This document shows, piece by piece, positions 12,068-24,149 of a DNA stretch of 64,000 bases. Source of the DNA: Megalobrama amblycephala. Lineage: Eukaryota; Chordata; Actinopteri; Cypriniformes; Xenocyprididae. The stretch spans positions 47,721,489 to 47,785,488 of the forward strand of contig NC_063044.1 of assembly GCF_018812025.1 (NCBI RefSeq), given 5' to 3'. Position 1 is the first letter of the stretch; each line of letters begins with the position of its first letter. A model generated the notes under the pieces. That model ran no database searches, was not told where the DNA came from, and saw nothing but the letters and a program-made list of their open reading frames with translations. A program made the translations under genes and the position numbers.

Positions 12068-12832
12068 TGATGAAATCTGATGGCTCAGTGAGGCCTGTAT
12101 TGCAAGTTAATTTACACTTTCAAACACCCAGAAAGGTACTAAAGTTATATTTAAAAGTTTATGTGACTACAGTGGTTCAACCTTAATGTTATGAAGCAAC
12201 GAGAATACTTTCTTGCGCCAAAAAACAAAATAACAACTTTATTCGACAATATCTAGTGATGGATGATTTCAAAACACTGCTTCATGAAGCTTCGAAGCTT
12301 TACGAATCTTTTGTTTCATATCAGTCGTTCAGAGCATGAATCAAACTGTTAAAGTCACGTGAACCATTGAAATTTCGAAACACTTATGACATAACGAAGC
12401 CTCGTTTACTGAAATCACGTGACTTTGGCAGTTTGAGATCGTTTGATACACGCTCCAAACCACTGATTCGAAACAAAAGATTCGTAAAGCTTCGAAGCTT
12501 CATGAAGCAGTGTTTTGAATTTGCCCATCACTAGATATTGTTGAATAAAGTCGTAATTGTTTTTTGGTACACAAAAAGTATTCTCGTCACTTCTTAACAT
12601 TAAGGTTGAACCACTGTAGTCACATGAACTGTTTTAAATATAACTTTAGTACCTTTCTGGGTGTTTGAAAGTGTAAATTAACTTGCTTTCAATACAGGTC
12701 TCACTGAGCCATCAGATTTCATCAAAAATATCTTAATTTGTGTTCCAAAGATGAATGAAGGTCTTACAGGTGTGGAACGACATGGGGGTGAGTAATTCAT
12801 GACAAACATTTTTGGGTGAACTAACCCTTTAA
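11955..12832. mobile_element. Complete TTAA foldback element
   Basis: TTAA-flanked, with ends AAAGGGTTAGTTCACCC and GGGTGAACTAACCCTTT. The two halves are long inverted copies of each other (for example AAGTGACGAGAATACTTTTT-type sequence in both arms), so the element folds back almost completely. No coding capacity. The centre is occupied by a smaller palindrome at 12253-12534. Confidence 0.85.
12253..12534. mobile_element. Nested palindromic element, CTAGTGATGG ends
   Basis: Left CTAGTGATGG and right CCATCACTAG mirror one another. Both arms carry AAAACACTGCTTCATGAAGC and the TTCGAAGCTT motif in opposite orientation. It sits at the centre of the larger foldback, flanked by CAATAT and ATATTG. 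Confidence 0.7.
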
Positions 12833-14429
12833 AAACAGCTGTAACATATTTTCAGAAACATTCTGAAAGAATCAGATTCTCTGTGATGTAGAGTTTTACT
12901 GAATGGGGCTTGTTTGTGTTAAAGAATGCTTTTATGCCATTCATTATAATTTAGTGTCGAACCGTGAGCTGTGTGCTTTAGAAGCAAATCACAGCATGAT
13001 GTATTCATTCATGTCACAGTAGTATTTAGCAATAACAAACGTTAGCTAAACCCGAGGTGATGATTGCTTTTTAGCACTTCAGCTTTTGAGAGAAACAACA
13101 ACAAAATCAATTTTTTTGGGATTTGAAAACAATTAAAGCAAATAAAAAGCAGTTGCAATTATCCACTATAGTGATATTTATGTGATACACACAATTCTGC
13201 ATGCATGCCAACTGGCACAAGGTGCAGCTGGGACATGTGACAGATCCTATGTAGTCTAAAACCACCCACTTACCTACAATATCTCACACACACAAAATGC
13301 CAGGCAGACGTGCGTTAGCTGCCCGCTATCTGTGCCATCTGTTTCCTGCGGGATTGTTGATTTAATAATTAATAAGTTCGCTCACATAGGAGAACATGTG
13401 GTGACTCCGTGGTGCTCACAGCTTAGGCAAATGTGGAAATGGAGTCAGCAGGGGAGGCAGCACTTGCGTGGGTTTCGTCCTGGGGGATGTACTCGGCCAG
13501 GCAGGTTGAATAAATCTACAATCGCTGCACTCAAGGCTGAAAAAAAAAAAAAGACTGAGAGATGCTGCAGTGTGGCAGCTGTCATGGAATTCAAGCAGAA
13601 TGGACTGGCTTTCATAGACATTTTTTATATGTATATATAATGATAATGTTTACTTTTGACAGTAGATGAATGTTTCTGCAGCTACAGGCACTTTTGTGTA
13701 GGGGTTGATTTTTATTTAACAGATTTTAACTATTTTGTTTAAGGCATCTGCTATCTACACTAAGTGAAACTAACCCTACCTACCCGATAAATACTTTATT
13801 ATTAAACACTCGTTAGGCACTTTATTCACTTTCCAAATATTTTCTTCATTTTTATAAAAAATAAATGCCTTTCTGATTTGATTTGTGATGGGAAAAGGGA
13901 GAAGAGCGAGTTCAGCAAAAGGTAGATTCAAACTCGTGTCGATCGTGTCTAAAGCTACTTCCATGCACTATAGCAAGCTACATTAAGTTCTTGGAAACTT
14001 TTCATATGCCATTTAGACCCATACTTTCAGGGCCCTATTTTAACGATCTAAACGCATGGTCTAAAGTGCACTTAGGGCATGTCCGAATCCACTTTTGCTA
14101 GTTTAAGGACGGGAAAAATGGTCGACGTGCCCGACGCATGGTCTAAAATGGTTGTCCCTATTCTCTTAGTTGGTAATGGGTGTGTTTTGGGCGTAACGTG
14201 CAATAAACCAATCAGAGTCTCATCACCCATTCATTTTAAAAGCCAGTTGTGCTCGCGCCATGACGTATTCGCTATTTACATGGTGGAATTTGCAAGTGGA
14301 AAAACTGAACGCTTCTCTAGCTAGGAAACAAATCTGCTCATGCGCGAGGTTAAAGCACGAGCCAACCATATACGGGAAAAGCGTTTTTATCTTTAAGCAC
14401 ACAATAATAATCTTTTACATTGTAATCCT

Positions 14430-15988
14430 TTAACCCTCTGGAGTCTGAGGCTGATTTGGGGCCTGGAGAAGTTTTGACATGCCCTGACATTTGTGCTTTT
14501 TTCAGTTGTTCATAAACATATTAATGACACAAGTGCCATTACACTGTATTCAGCACAAACTAGGCTACCATAATATGTGAGGAACATGTGTGTACATGTT
14601 TGTGTTTTTGAAGGAATAACGTTTATGCGTGGTTACTGAAAAAACAAAAAACTTAAGTCACTGATATAAGGCCAATAAAAGTATATTAAATCTGTGTTCA
14701 CAAGACTTTTGGGTATTGAAGGTTGTAGACTAGAGTTTTTGCTTCAAAATTATGTAAAAATTATGCTGACTACTCTTTCATTTATAACAATATACTGATT
14801 TAGTTTTTGTAAGACACTTTTTGCCAAGAAACACGGTATGCGAGGAGGCGTGAATCTCCATGAATAATGGCTCATTCTCACCTGTGAAGACAAAAGAATT
14901 GAATAGTAATGACCTGAAAAGACTTGCATATTAATGAGGCATTTCAGTCAGGTAGGCTGTGAAAAAAAACTTCTGTGATGTCTCAAGCTCATCATGGTAT
15001 ATGAAACATACAGAAAATTTTATTACAATATAAAATAATGGTTTTATATTATACTTTAAAATATAATGTATTTCTGTGATGCAAAGAGTCTGAATATAGG
15101 CTTTTAGTTTAAAAGCATGCACATTTGGAGAAATATAGGATTCTCATATGTTTATGTCAATTTTCTATACAGAGGAGTTATTTTTTATTTAATATTCATT
15201 GTTATCTCTATGAGCGCTGGTGTTTGCAATTCATACTGCAGTCGGAGGCGCTCTGTGCATTTTAGTCCACAAATTCACCTAAGAAGAAGACGATATTCCA
15301 TGAATGGTGTTTACCAATTCATACTACAGCCGGAGGGCGCTAAAGAAACAAAAACTCACTTAAAACTTATCAATAGAAGAAAACAAACAGGAATTTACTG
15401 AATGTCTTCCAGAGATCGCTAACCATGGCTTTTTCATCCAGATAAACAATTTTCAAGGCAATAAATACACGATTGAGATGATGAATGCATGTGTTGTCTC
15501 TGAATTTGCCTGTGAATAGCGCTGGCTCCGTGGGTGTGGCCGCATTAGTGGGTAATGAGCTGAATCACGGACTTCTGACATGGCTCTCTTTTCATACAGA
15601 TTACATAAACACAGAATGTTTGTTTTCGATTTGACTTGCACGATTTAAAACCTGACATTTCAACGTTTTGTTAGACATAAGTATGCATTTTTTGTGATTA
15701 GTATTCACTAAGTTACACTTCATTTTCTGAGAACTATCAGATTGGACTTCGTTCAGAGGGAGATGAGAGATCACGCATCATGTTAGTTTTCTTTATTTTA
15801 CAAAAAGCACAACATTGTGTTTTTACTCTGAGTGTACACAAATAAAAGAAGATATTCTATAGTTTCAATTGATATATTACTTATGTCTCTATGACAAGAA
15901 ATGACGGAGTATTTTAAGTCTGTTTTGCTGCAATGTGAAAAAAACCCTGCAAAACACGCCGGAGCGTTTTCAGACCTCAGAGAGTTAA
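14430..15988 (+). mobile_element. 1.56-kb TTAA-flanked element, left inverted copy
   Basis: TTAA at both edges, with outer end CCCTCTGGAGTCTGAGG and inner end CCTCAGAGAG. The subterminal GCCGGAGCGTTTT is CpG-bearing. It is a near-complete inverted copy of 16092-17665 with a few small indels. No coding capacity was recognised in either arm. Confidence 0.85.
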
Positions 15989-16091
15989 AGAGCATTATGT
16001 AGTAATATGCCCCTATAGGCGGGTGCACAACGCACGTACACTCTGCATATTACACATGCAGCAGCACACAAACATGCCATATATATAAAAA
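15989..16091 (-). other. Inverted spacer of the host element
   Basis: About 103 bp of the GGGCCC-ended element lying between the two inverted copies. Read on the - strand it contains GGCATGTTTGTGTGCTGCTG followed by CATGTGTAATATGCA, which occurs on the + strand at 18580-18614 joined directly to the left host flank. The spacer is therefore reversed relative to its original orientation. Confidence 0.75.
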
Positions 16092-17665
16092 TTAACACTC
16101 TGAGGTCTAAAAACGCGCCGGCGCGTTTTGCAGGTTTTTTTTCACATTGCAGCAAAACAGACTTAAAATACTCTGTCATTTTTTGTCATAGAGACATAAG
16201 TAATACATCAATTGGAACTATAGAATATCTCCTTTTATTTGTATACACTCAGAGTAAAAACAAAATGTTGTGCTTTTTGTAAAATAAAGAAAACTAACAT
16301 GATGCGTGATCTCTCATCTCCCTCTGAACGAAGTCCAATCTGATAGTTCTCAGAAAATGAAGTGTAACTTAGTGAATACTAATCACAAAAAATGCATACT
16401 TATGTCTAACAAAACGTTGAAATGTCAGGTTTTAAATCGTGCAAGTCAAATCGAAAACAAACATTCTGTGTTTATGTAATCTGTATGAAAAGAGAGCCAT
16501 GTCAGAAGTCTGTGATTCAGCTCATTATCCACGCCCATGGAGCCAGTGCTATTCAGACGCAAATTCAGAGGCAATACATGCATTCATCGTCTCAATCGTG
16601 TATTTATTGTCTTGAAAAGTGTTTATTTGGATGTTAAAGCAATGGTTAGCGATCTCTAGAAGACATGCCGTTAGTTCCTAGTTCCTTCTTTATATTATGA
16701 ATTTGTGGACTAAAGGTGTAAAGAGCGCCCTCCGGCTGCAAGTATGAATTAAAAATACCATTCCTGAAATGTCCTCTTCTTCTTTAGAATAATTTGTGGA
16801 CTAAAGGTGTACAGAGAGCGCCCTCCGGCTGCAAGTATGAATTAAAAACACAGTATCCAGCACTCATAGTGATGACAATAAATATTATTTCTCAGTATAG
16901 AAAATTGACATAAATATATAAGAATCCATCAATATTTCTCCAAATGTGCATGCTTTTAAGCTAAAAGCCTATATGAAATGCCATAGAGGTAACATAATTG
17001 TTCAGACACTTTGCATCACAGAAATACATTATATTTTAAAGAATATAATAGAATACCATTATTTTAAATTGTAATAATATTTCACAGTATTGCTGTTTAT
17101 GATGAGCTGAGACATTATTACAGAGGGTTTTTTTCACAGCCTACCTGACTGAAAGGCCTCATTAATATGCAAGTCATTTCAGGTCATTATTATGTGATTC
17201 TTTTGTCTTCTCAGGTGTAAATGGCCCATTATTCATGCAGATTCACGCCTCCACGCATACTGTGTTTCTTGACAAAAAGTGTCTTACAAAAACTAAATCA
17301 ATATATTGTTTTATATGAAGGAGTAGGCAGCATAATTTTTACATAATTCTGAAGCAAAAACTCTAGTCTACAACCTCCAATAGCCAAAAGTCTTGTGAAC
17401 ACAGATTTAATATACTTTTTTTGGCCTTATTTCAGTGACTTAAGTTTTTGTTTTTTCAATAAACACGCATAAACATTATTCCTTCAAAAATACAAACATG
17501 TACATACATGTTCCTCACATATTATTGTAGCCTAGTTTGTGCTGAATACAGTGTAATGACACTTTTGTCATTTATATGTTTATGAACAACTGAAAAAAGC
17601 ACAAATGTCAGGGCATGTCAAAACTTCTCCAAGCCCCAAATCAGCCTCAGACTCCAGAGGGTTAA
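16092..17665 (-). mobile_element. 1.56-kb TTAA-flanked element, right inverted copy
   Basis: TTAA at both edges; the inner end is CACTCTGAGGTC and the outer end CCTCAGACTCCAGAGGG. It is the reverse complement of 14430-15988 over almost its full length. With the short spacer it makes a cruciform-capable palindrome of about 3.2 kb. Confidence 0.85.
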
Positions 17666-18046
17666 ATAACAAATCAAATATCGCGCCATTGACTTTAGAC
17701 CAGGTTTCAGTTGGTCAGTGGCACAGTCAGTTGCCTCAAAATAGTAACGCACCAACAATGCACCTGAACACACCAGCACGCTCATGGGCGCACAAATGGG
17801 TGCAAATGCATTTTCTATTTAAACAACGTGGCGCAGGACATGAAAATGATGACTGCGTTGGGCTGAAATAGCTGCATTGCACCGGGTATGATAGGGCCCT
17901 TAATCTTAAAATACAAAAATCCATCATAAAATGTTATTTTTTACACCACACTGAACAATTTTCAAAACAAAGGACCAAGACATTTTATTCCAAAAATATT
18001 TCAAATATAATTTCCACCACAAAATGAAATGGCATTTGTTCTCAAA

Positions 18047-18128
18047 TGTTCAGGTGAAAAAAAATGACAGAATATGTAAGCTGATGGGCACTGTTAGTTT
18101 GTTCAAATAAATGTTAGTGTTTCTTTTA
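18047..18128 (+). repeat. Direct repeat bounding the patchwork insertion, left copy
   Basis: TGTTCAGGTGAAAAAAAATG through AGTGTTTCTTTTA, repeated in the same orientation at 18617-18698 with one or two differences. The two copies bracket the imported segments. Confidence 0.9.
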
Positions 18129-18445
18129 ACAGGAGTGTCAAATTATGCTATTAATTTAATACAAACAATTATTAAAAACTTCTAAAGCTACTTTTTGAAA
18201 TTTCTGTACTGTGAGTTGCTTTTCTGCCAAAATAATGCATACTTTGCAGGCTTTTTTCAGCAAATATTGATATATGTGATTAATTGCAATTAATGTAGTT
18301 AATCAGCATATTATATAATATCAATTGACACCTTAAAGGGTTAGTTTACCCAAAAATGAAATTTCTGTCATTAATTACTCACCCCCATGTCATTCCACAC
18401 CCGTAAGACCTCCGTTCATCTTTGGAACACAAATTAAGATATTTT
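18128..18445 (+). repeat. Imported copy of 11749-12067
   Basis: Near-identical to the upstream segment, including unique sequence (TTCTAAAGCTACTTTTTGAA) and the first part of the foldback element, which stops abruptly after AATTAAGATATTTT. It joins directly to a copy of a different locus at 18446. Confidence 0.9.
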
Positions 18446-18616
18446 AACTGAACGCTTCTTTAGCTAGGAAACAAATCTGCTCATGCGCGAGGTTAAAGCA
18501 CGAGCCAACCATCTACGTTTTTATCTTTAAGCACACAATAATAATCTTTTACATTGTAATCCTTTTATTTTTAATATTTGGCATGTTTGTGTGCTGTTGC
18601 ATGTGTAATATGCAAT
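18446..18616 (+). repeat. Imported copy of 14303-14429 plus pre-insertion host sequence
   Basis: Matches AACTGAACGCTTCTCTAGCT through CATTGTAATCC of the GGGCCC-ended element with a 9-bp gap, then continues through TTTTATTTTTAATATTTGGC and CATGTTTGTGTGCTG. It therefore lacks the 1.56-kb inserts and represents an empty site. Confidence 0.85.
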
Positions 18617-18698
18617 TGTTCAGGTGAAAAAAAATGACAGAATATGTAAGCTGATGGGCACTGTTAGTTTGTTAAAATAAATGTTAGTGTTTCTTTTA
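18617..18698 (+). repeat. Direct repeat bounding the patchwork insertion, right copy
   Basis: Second copy of 18047-18128. After it the sequence continues into unrelated intron (TCCATTGGACTAAAGTGCCC). Confidence 0.9.
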
Positions 18699-21213
18699 TC
18701 CATTGGACTAAAGTGCCCATAGTTCAAGAAACATCCAGTAACTGTCAGTCTTTTATGATGTGAAACGTTTTGATTTTAATAGGGAACCATTCCTTCTGCT
18801 ACTATTGACAATCATTTAAAATGTTAAGGAATTTATTACCAGAATATTTTATTGCTCAACTGTTTTTCAAGTATCAAAACACTGAAGATGGCCAAGATCT
18901 TTTTCTCTCTCCTTTTCTCTCTCTCGGGAAATGCATAACTTTATTGTGTAACCTTTCTCAAACTCTCTGAATGTAAACGCTTGTGTGTTCCCCTTCAAAA
19001 GACTCAAAACATATTTTTGAAAACTAAGTTTGGAAGAGCCAGAGGTAGTCTGGAGATTGATTTAAGCAGTAAAAAGTCATTTACCTATGAGCCAAAAACA
19101 TACAAACTAAATCACAGAAGCAGCACACAGCAGTCCAGTGTCTCAGAAATAATACGATTTCAATTTGAAACATTAAATGAATCACCACAGGCAGAGTGCA
19201 GCAAGTTAATGAAGGCCAGTGACCGGTTCAGGCCCTCTGAGGCACTCATGTCTAAAGACGCCCTTAATCCAATTGCACAATTTAATCATTACCTTCAGAT
19301 GTTTAATGAGCCACAAGATTTTGAGGTCTTTCATATAACCGTTTTTTTTTTTTTTTTTTTTTTTTTTTAGTTTAGCATTTGTTTAAAAAAAGGCAAAGAT
19401 TTCCAATATTACTTAAGAAATGTACATCTGAATGAAGTGTACCTTGTAGCAGGAAAGGAGATCATAGGGGATGGCATTAGATTTGATGGCGCCTAACCCT
19501 GATGAGCAATTGCCCTCAAACCACCTGGTTATGAGACAGAAACATGCAGAAGATCGGTGAAGTGGAGCATTAGCAGATTTGTTTCCTGTGGACTCTGTAA
19601 GTTATACCTGCTGATATTCCCATGAAAGAATCATTTTGCTTTCCCCCCAAAAAATGTTTTGGTGTACAGTTGTTAAAAGAAACTTTTTTTTTTCTTAGTG
19701 TGAAGTACATTTTAATAAATTTAAAGTGACGCTGTTATGCTTTTTCAGATATATTACACTCTAAAAAATGCTGGGTTGTTTCAACCCATGTTTGGGTCTA
19801 AACCTACGTATTATATGCATTATGCCAGCTCAAGGTTTTCATTGGCTGCCCGCAAATAATGTCTGCTTTGACCCACCCTCAAACAATGTAGTTGTAGTTG
19901 AGGCCTGGAAAAGTTTGGTTGGACATGTTGAGAAGACGGTGTTTTGACCTTGCATGTAAAACTATTGTAGGAGACCTCCAAAGCAAATTAGGAACCTTTA
20001 AAATAGCATAATAAGGGCACTTTAATAATCATTTTTCCACTATAAAGAACCTTTTCTGCAGTAAAAAAGGTTCCATGGATGTTAAAAGTTCCTCAGGAAA
20101 CCATAAATGCTAACAAAGAAGCTTCATTCATGTCCTAAAATCCTTTTTAGTCTCACCGTATTTGCTTTTTCCAAGAGGAAATGTTGATTTATCCTGCTAG
20201 TAGTAGAATTTCCTGTGGATTTTGCACCGGAAATGTTTTCAAAAGCAGAATTACCCCATAAAAATTTATACTGTTGTAAAATATTACTGATGAAGTTTCC
20301 GTCTGCTTTGTAGTCATTTATGGACAGAAGTTCAAAAGCCACGACATCTCTTAAAGACGGTTTCCTCTTTTCAACTTCCTAAAGTATTTTGCAGGCTACA
20401 TAGGTGCTAAGAATGCTGAACCCTCATGGTCTCTCAACACAAGAAAGCACTCTACAGAGGAAAGTGCAACAAGAGGGCATCGACAATGCGTCTTCCATTG
20501 CCTACAAGCTCCCTGCGGGGTCCGTAAGAGATAGGGTGCTAATGCAAGAATGTAGTCAGCCCCTTCCACAGCTAGCATCCACAGAGAACGGCCCACTTTT
20601 AGGTAGCATTTCTGTATTTAGTGAAGTAGAAATTTCCAAAAGCCCACAAGAGACTTTGCATTGTAAAAACACAAAATGACAGTAAAATTCGGTATGCGAA
20701 TGTAAGCGCTCCCACAGGCTCATAGGCTGCGAATCCGTCTGGCTATAGACGACTCGTAGTCTAGCCAGGAGACAGCAGCATCCCGAGGGGGAACATTTTT
20801 CTCTGTATTGGTGAGCATGCCGTGGATGTGTTGGTGAGCTGAGCCTCCTCTTAAAATAGGGCAAACGTGATACAATGCAGGGATCAGGAGAGGCTGCTTT
20901 GAAGAGCCCTTCTCTCAGGATTTAGTTAAAAGAAGTGGCATCAGAGGGGGAGAGTGTGAACCCCTACTAATGCCCAGATCATTGAAAATGTGGAGGGTTC
21001 TTACAGTCCTTTAGTCTGTCAGTTGAAAGGGAAAGTTTAAAGGTGTGTAATTTCAGAACAGCACCGAACAGAATAGCAATAGTTTCGTTTAAACAGCCTG
21101 AATGGGCCGGACGTAATGCCATTGGCTCAACTACGAATACAGTCGGTCACATGCGCAGAATGTGCAGAAGAAGAAGAAGAAGAGATGAGCGATCGGTATG
21201 TTTACATGTCATC

Positions 21214-21910
21214 TGCAGAATTATTAGGCAAGTTTGTTTTTCTGATCATATTTTTTTTCAAGCACATTTTACCAATTCCAAACCACATCAATCTTAAATC
21301 TGTAAATTACACATAAGGTAGGTTTTGTATTAACTTCTCAATCTAATTATATAAAGTTAATTTTGTACTCCAATTAATTTTTGAAATATAATCCTTTACA
21401 CAGTTACTGTCATAACTTGTTTTCATGACAAATTTATTTAAACATACATTAAATAATCAAGACATTACTAACAGGTAAAGTAAATATAATGAATAGACTA
21501 ATATACACCGTGTGCAGAATTATTAGAGAAGTTGATTTTCTGATCTTTTTTTTTTTTTTTTTCAAGCACATCTTACCAATTCCAAACCACATCAATCTTA
21601 ATAACTACTATTAATTTTGGATTTAAGCCCAAATTATTAAATTCATTTGCTGTTTATTTTTAGATGTAATAATCAATACTCAAAAAAAAAAAAAAAAAAA
21701 AAAACAAACAAAAAAAAAACATGTAAATTGCACATAAAGCAGGTTTTGTATTAACTTCTAAATCTAATTATTAAGTTAATTTTCTACTCCAATAATTTTT
21801 TGAAATATAATCATTTACATTACCTGTTAGTAATGTCTTGATTATTTAACGCATGTTTAAATAAATTTGTCATGAAAACTGTCATGTTATGACAGTAACT
21901 GTGTAAATGA
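21214..21910. repeat. GCAGAATTATTAG repeat with inverted flank
   Basis: GCAGAATTATTAGGCAAGTT (about 21217) and GCAGAATTATTAGAGAAGTT (about 21516) start two direct copies that share CAAGCACAT and CCAATTCCAAACCACATCAA. The segment 21380-21480 recurs in reverse complement at about 21805-21910 (TTACTGTCATAACTTG-type sequence). A 23-base poly-A lies at 21681-21703. The whole is probably a decayed DNA element; the family is not identified. Confidence 0.6.
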
Positions 21911-22439
21911 TTATATTTAAAAAATGAATTGGAGTCTAATTTTTTTTTATTATTATTTGAGTGTTGATTATTATATCTAAAAATAAATAGCAACTAAATG
22001 TAATTATTAATAATTTGGACTCTGTTGTTTTTAATTATAATTGAATTAATTTAAACACAGAGGCACATTTGTTCAAAAAAAAAGTTTAATAAAAAAAAAA
22101 TATATATATGTTTAGTTTTTTTTTCCCTCTGCTGTACCGAGCCTGTAACAAACAGTGACATTAAAACCATATACAGTATAACGCACATTTTAAATAGTGA
22201 TAATAAGAAATATTTTTTGAGTGCCTAATCAACATATTAAAATTATTTCTGAAGGACACTAAAGATTGAAGTATGGCATCAGTTTACAAGAATAAATAAA
22301 ACTGTAAAATATTTTGAAAAAGTTTTATATTTAATCTAATAAATGCAGCTTTGGTGAGCTCAAATATATCAGAAATGTTTTTAAAAAACCCAACCCCAAA
22401 TTTTTGAATGATGTTGGTAGAAATATGAATCCCCTATTT

Positions 22440-22762
22440 TTAAACTGTTAGTCCACACCAAAATGAAAATGTTGTCATCATTTACTCAACCTTATGAGAT
22501 TCCAAACCTGTCCTCTTTTTAGAACAGAAAAGAATACAGTTTTAGATCAGAAAACAGTACATTTTGAATGTATTTTTCTTTATTTTTTTTGTGGTGGGGG
22601 TGGGATGGGTGTCCTCTGTTGTTGTCTTACATTATGAGGCCAAAACAGTGGAAACACTCTTCAAAATATCATTGTGTTTTCATATGAAGGCGTTGGAACA
22701 TGAGGATAAGTAAATTGAGAATGAGAATGAATTTTCATTTTTTGTGTAAACTATCCCTTTAA
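22440..22762. mobile_element. Small MITE related to the TTAA foldback family
   Basis: Left AGTCCACACCAAAATGAAAA and right TTTTTTGTGTAAACTATCCC are weakly inverted, with TTTACTCAACC after the left end as in other members. It abuts the next element directly at TTTAAAGGG. Confidence 0.55.
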
Positions 22763-23214
22763 AGGGTTAGTTCACCCAAAAGTGAAAATTCTGTCATTAA
22801 GTCGTTCCAAACCCGTTCGACTTTCGTTCATCTTCGGAACACAAATGAAGATCTTTTTAATGAAATCTGAGCGATTTCTGTTCCTCCATTGACAGTCTAT
22901 GCAACTACCACTTTGACGCATTCAAAAAGTTCAAAGTTCGATCGCTTTATATCGCTTTTAATCTTTTAATCACATATAAACATTAGTCAACTCATAAATC
23001 ACTTACGATAAACGGAAGCTCAAGCATGCTTGCTTGACATGCGAGAACCAATGAGGTTAATTTTTGTGTTACGCAGCACATTTGAGCTTCTGTTTATGTT
23101 CGCTGATCAAAGTTTATATGTAAATAAAAGCCTAAATTCAAAAAATTTGGCCTATCCACTCAATTCATATTGATTAGTTTTACGATCTCTTTATGAACTT
23201 TTTGAAGCGTCAAA
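22761..23214 (+). mobile_element. Foldback TTAA element, part left of the DIRS insertion
   Basis: Starts AAAGGGTTAGTTCACCC. Its inner part carries CAACTACCACTTTGACGC, whose complement is resumed as GCGTCAAA...GTAGTTG on either side of the DIRS element. The left arm, the loop and the first bases of the right arm lie here. Confidence 0.85.
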
Positions 23215-23262
23215 ACGTCTCGGTTACAAAGGTAACCCTCGTTCCCTGAAGGAGGGAACGGA

Positions 23263-23449
23263 GACGTACGTCGGACAGACCGACGAATAGGAATCTCGCT
23301 AGAGAGGCCAATCTACTTCGAGTGTAACTAAAACGAGCCAATGCACATTGGCATGCAATCATATGCATCAGCTGCTCGCCTCGCAGCGCGGGTATATAAT
23401 GAGCAGCAGGTGCGTTGCATCTTCAGGTTTTCGCTGAGGAGCCGAACCG
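23263..23449 (+). repeat. DIRS inverted terminal repeat, left (3' end of element)
   Basis: GACGTACGTCGGACAGACCG through GAGGAGCCGAACC. It contains a TATA-like GGGTATATAATGAGC and is the reverse complement of 29182-29366 with minor differences. The outermost 48 bases (23215-23262) have no counterpart at the other end but are matched by the internal complementary region. Confidence 0.95.
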
Positions 23450-23492
23450 GATAGGCAGCAGCATCAGCGGGGTACAGCGACTGTGGCGACGG

Positions 23493-23604
23493 GACGTACG
23501 TCTCCGTTCCCTCCTTCAGGGAACGAGGGTTACCTTTGTAACCGAGACGTTCCCATTCAGTCGGTCACGTTCGACGTACGTCGGACAGACCGACGAATAG
23601 GAAT
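23493..23604. repeat. DIRS internal complementary region
   Basis: The first half (23493-23549) is complementary to the left terminus (TTACCTTTGTAACCGAGACG against CGTCTCGGTTACAAAGGTAA). The second half (from 23547, TTCCCATTCAGTCGGTCACG) is complementary to the right terminus. The halves meet at ACG, the same triplet found at both insertion junctions. In DIRS elements this region is thought to template circle formation. Confidence 0.92.
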
Positions 23605-24149
23605 CCCTACCAAAGCGCCACAGGAGCTGCCCCCTTCCAGCGCTCTGTAGTAAGCCACCTGAACCCCCTTGCCTGAGGATGGTGGGACAGGGCTAACACA
23701 GAGAGAGTCGATCACTGCTGTTCCCCAAAACCCATTCAGTGAGACTTTTGGATAACGCTGGGAAAGCGTACCCTTTCGCTGGGAAAGGAACGCTGCGGAA
23801 GCCACATCCTTCCCCGAAGGAGTTATGTGGAGAAGTACATATGGACTAACCCTGTAGGGCTGTGCTACATATGGAAGAGCTGGGGTGACTCCAACCCGAT
23901 GAAGGGTAGGTTCTCCCAGAGGGAAAGACACGGGCTTCGTTTAGGAGCAACCGTGGAACCAACCATATGGGATCCCCGTAGGGTCACACATATGGAACCC
24001 AGCCTAAACCCGGTTCTCAAGGATACAACGGAGTATAGGCCTGGCGCCAGACGCTCCGCCACGTCGGCTGCCGAAGGGATATCGGAGGACTCGACAGGGT
24101 CTGCCTTGTAGGGACTCTCTGGAGAAAAGAAGCGCATGTAGCGCAGCAA

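Larger units (their letters stand above)
14030..17900. mobile_element. GGGCCCTAT-ended DNA element, host of two inserts
   Basis: Begins GGGCCCTATTTTAACGATCT and ends in ATGATAGGGCCC; only about 9 bp of terminal inverted repeat is clear. Only about 0.75 kb is its own sequence; the rest is two TTAA-flanked insertions in opposite orientation and a short piece of host between them. No transposase is recognisable, so this is a non-autonomous element. A partial copy of its interior lies at 18446-18614. Confidence 0.7.

Noticed and set aside
14079..14324. 81-codon frame at the start of the GGGCCC element
   Set aside because: It is inside a non-autonomous element and shows no transposase motif.
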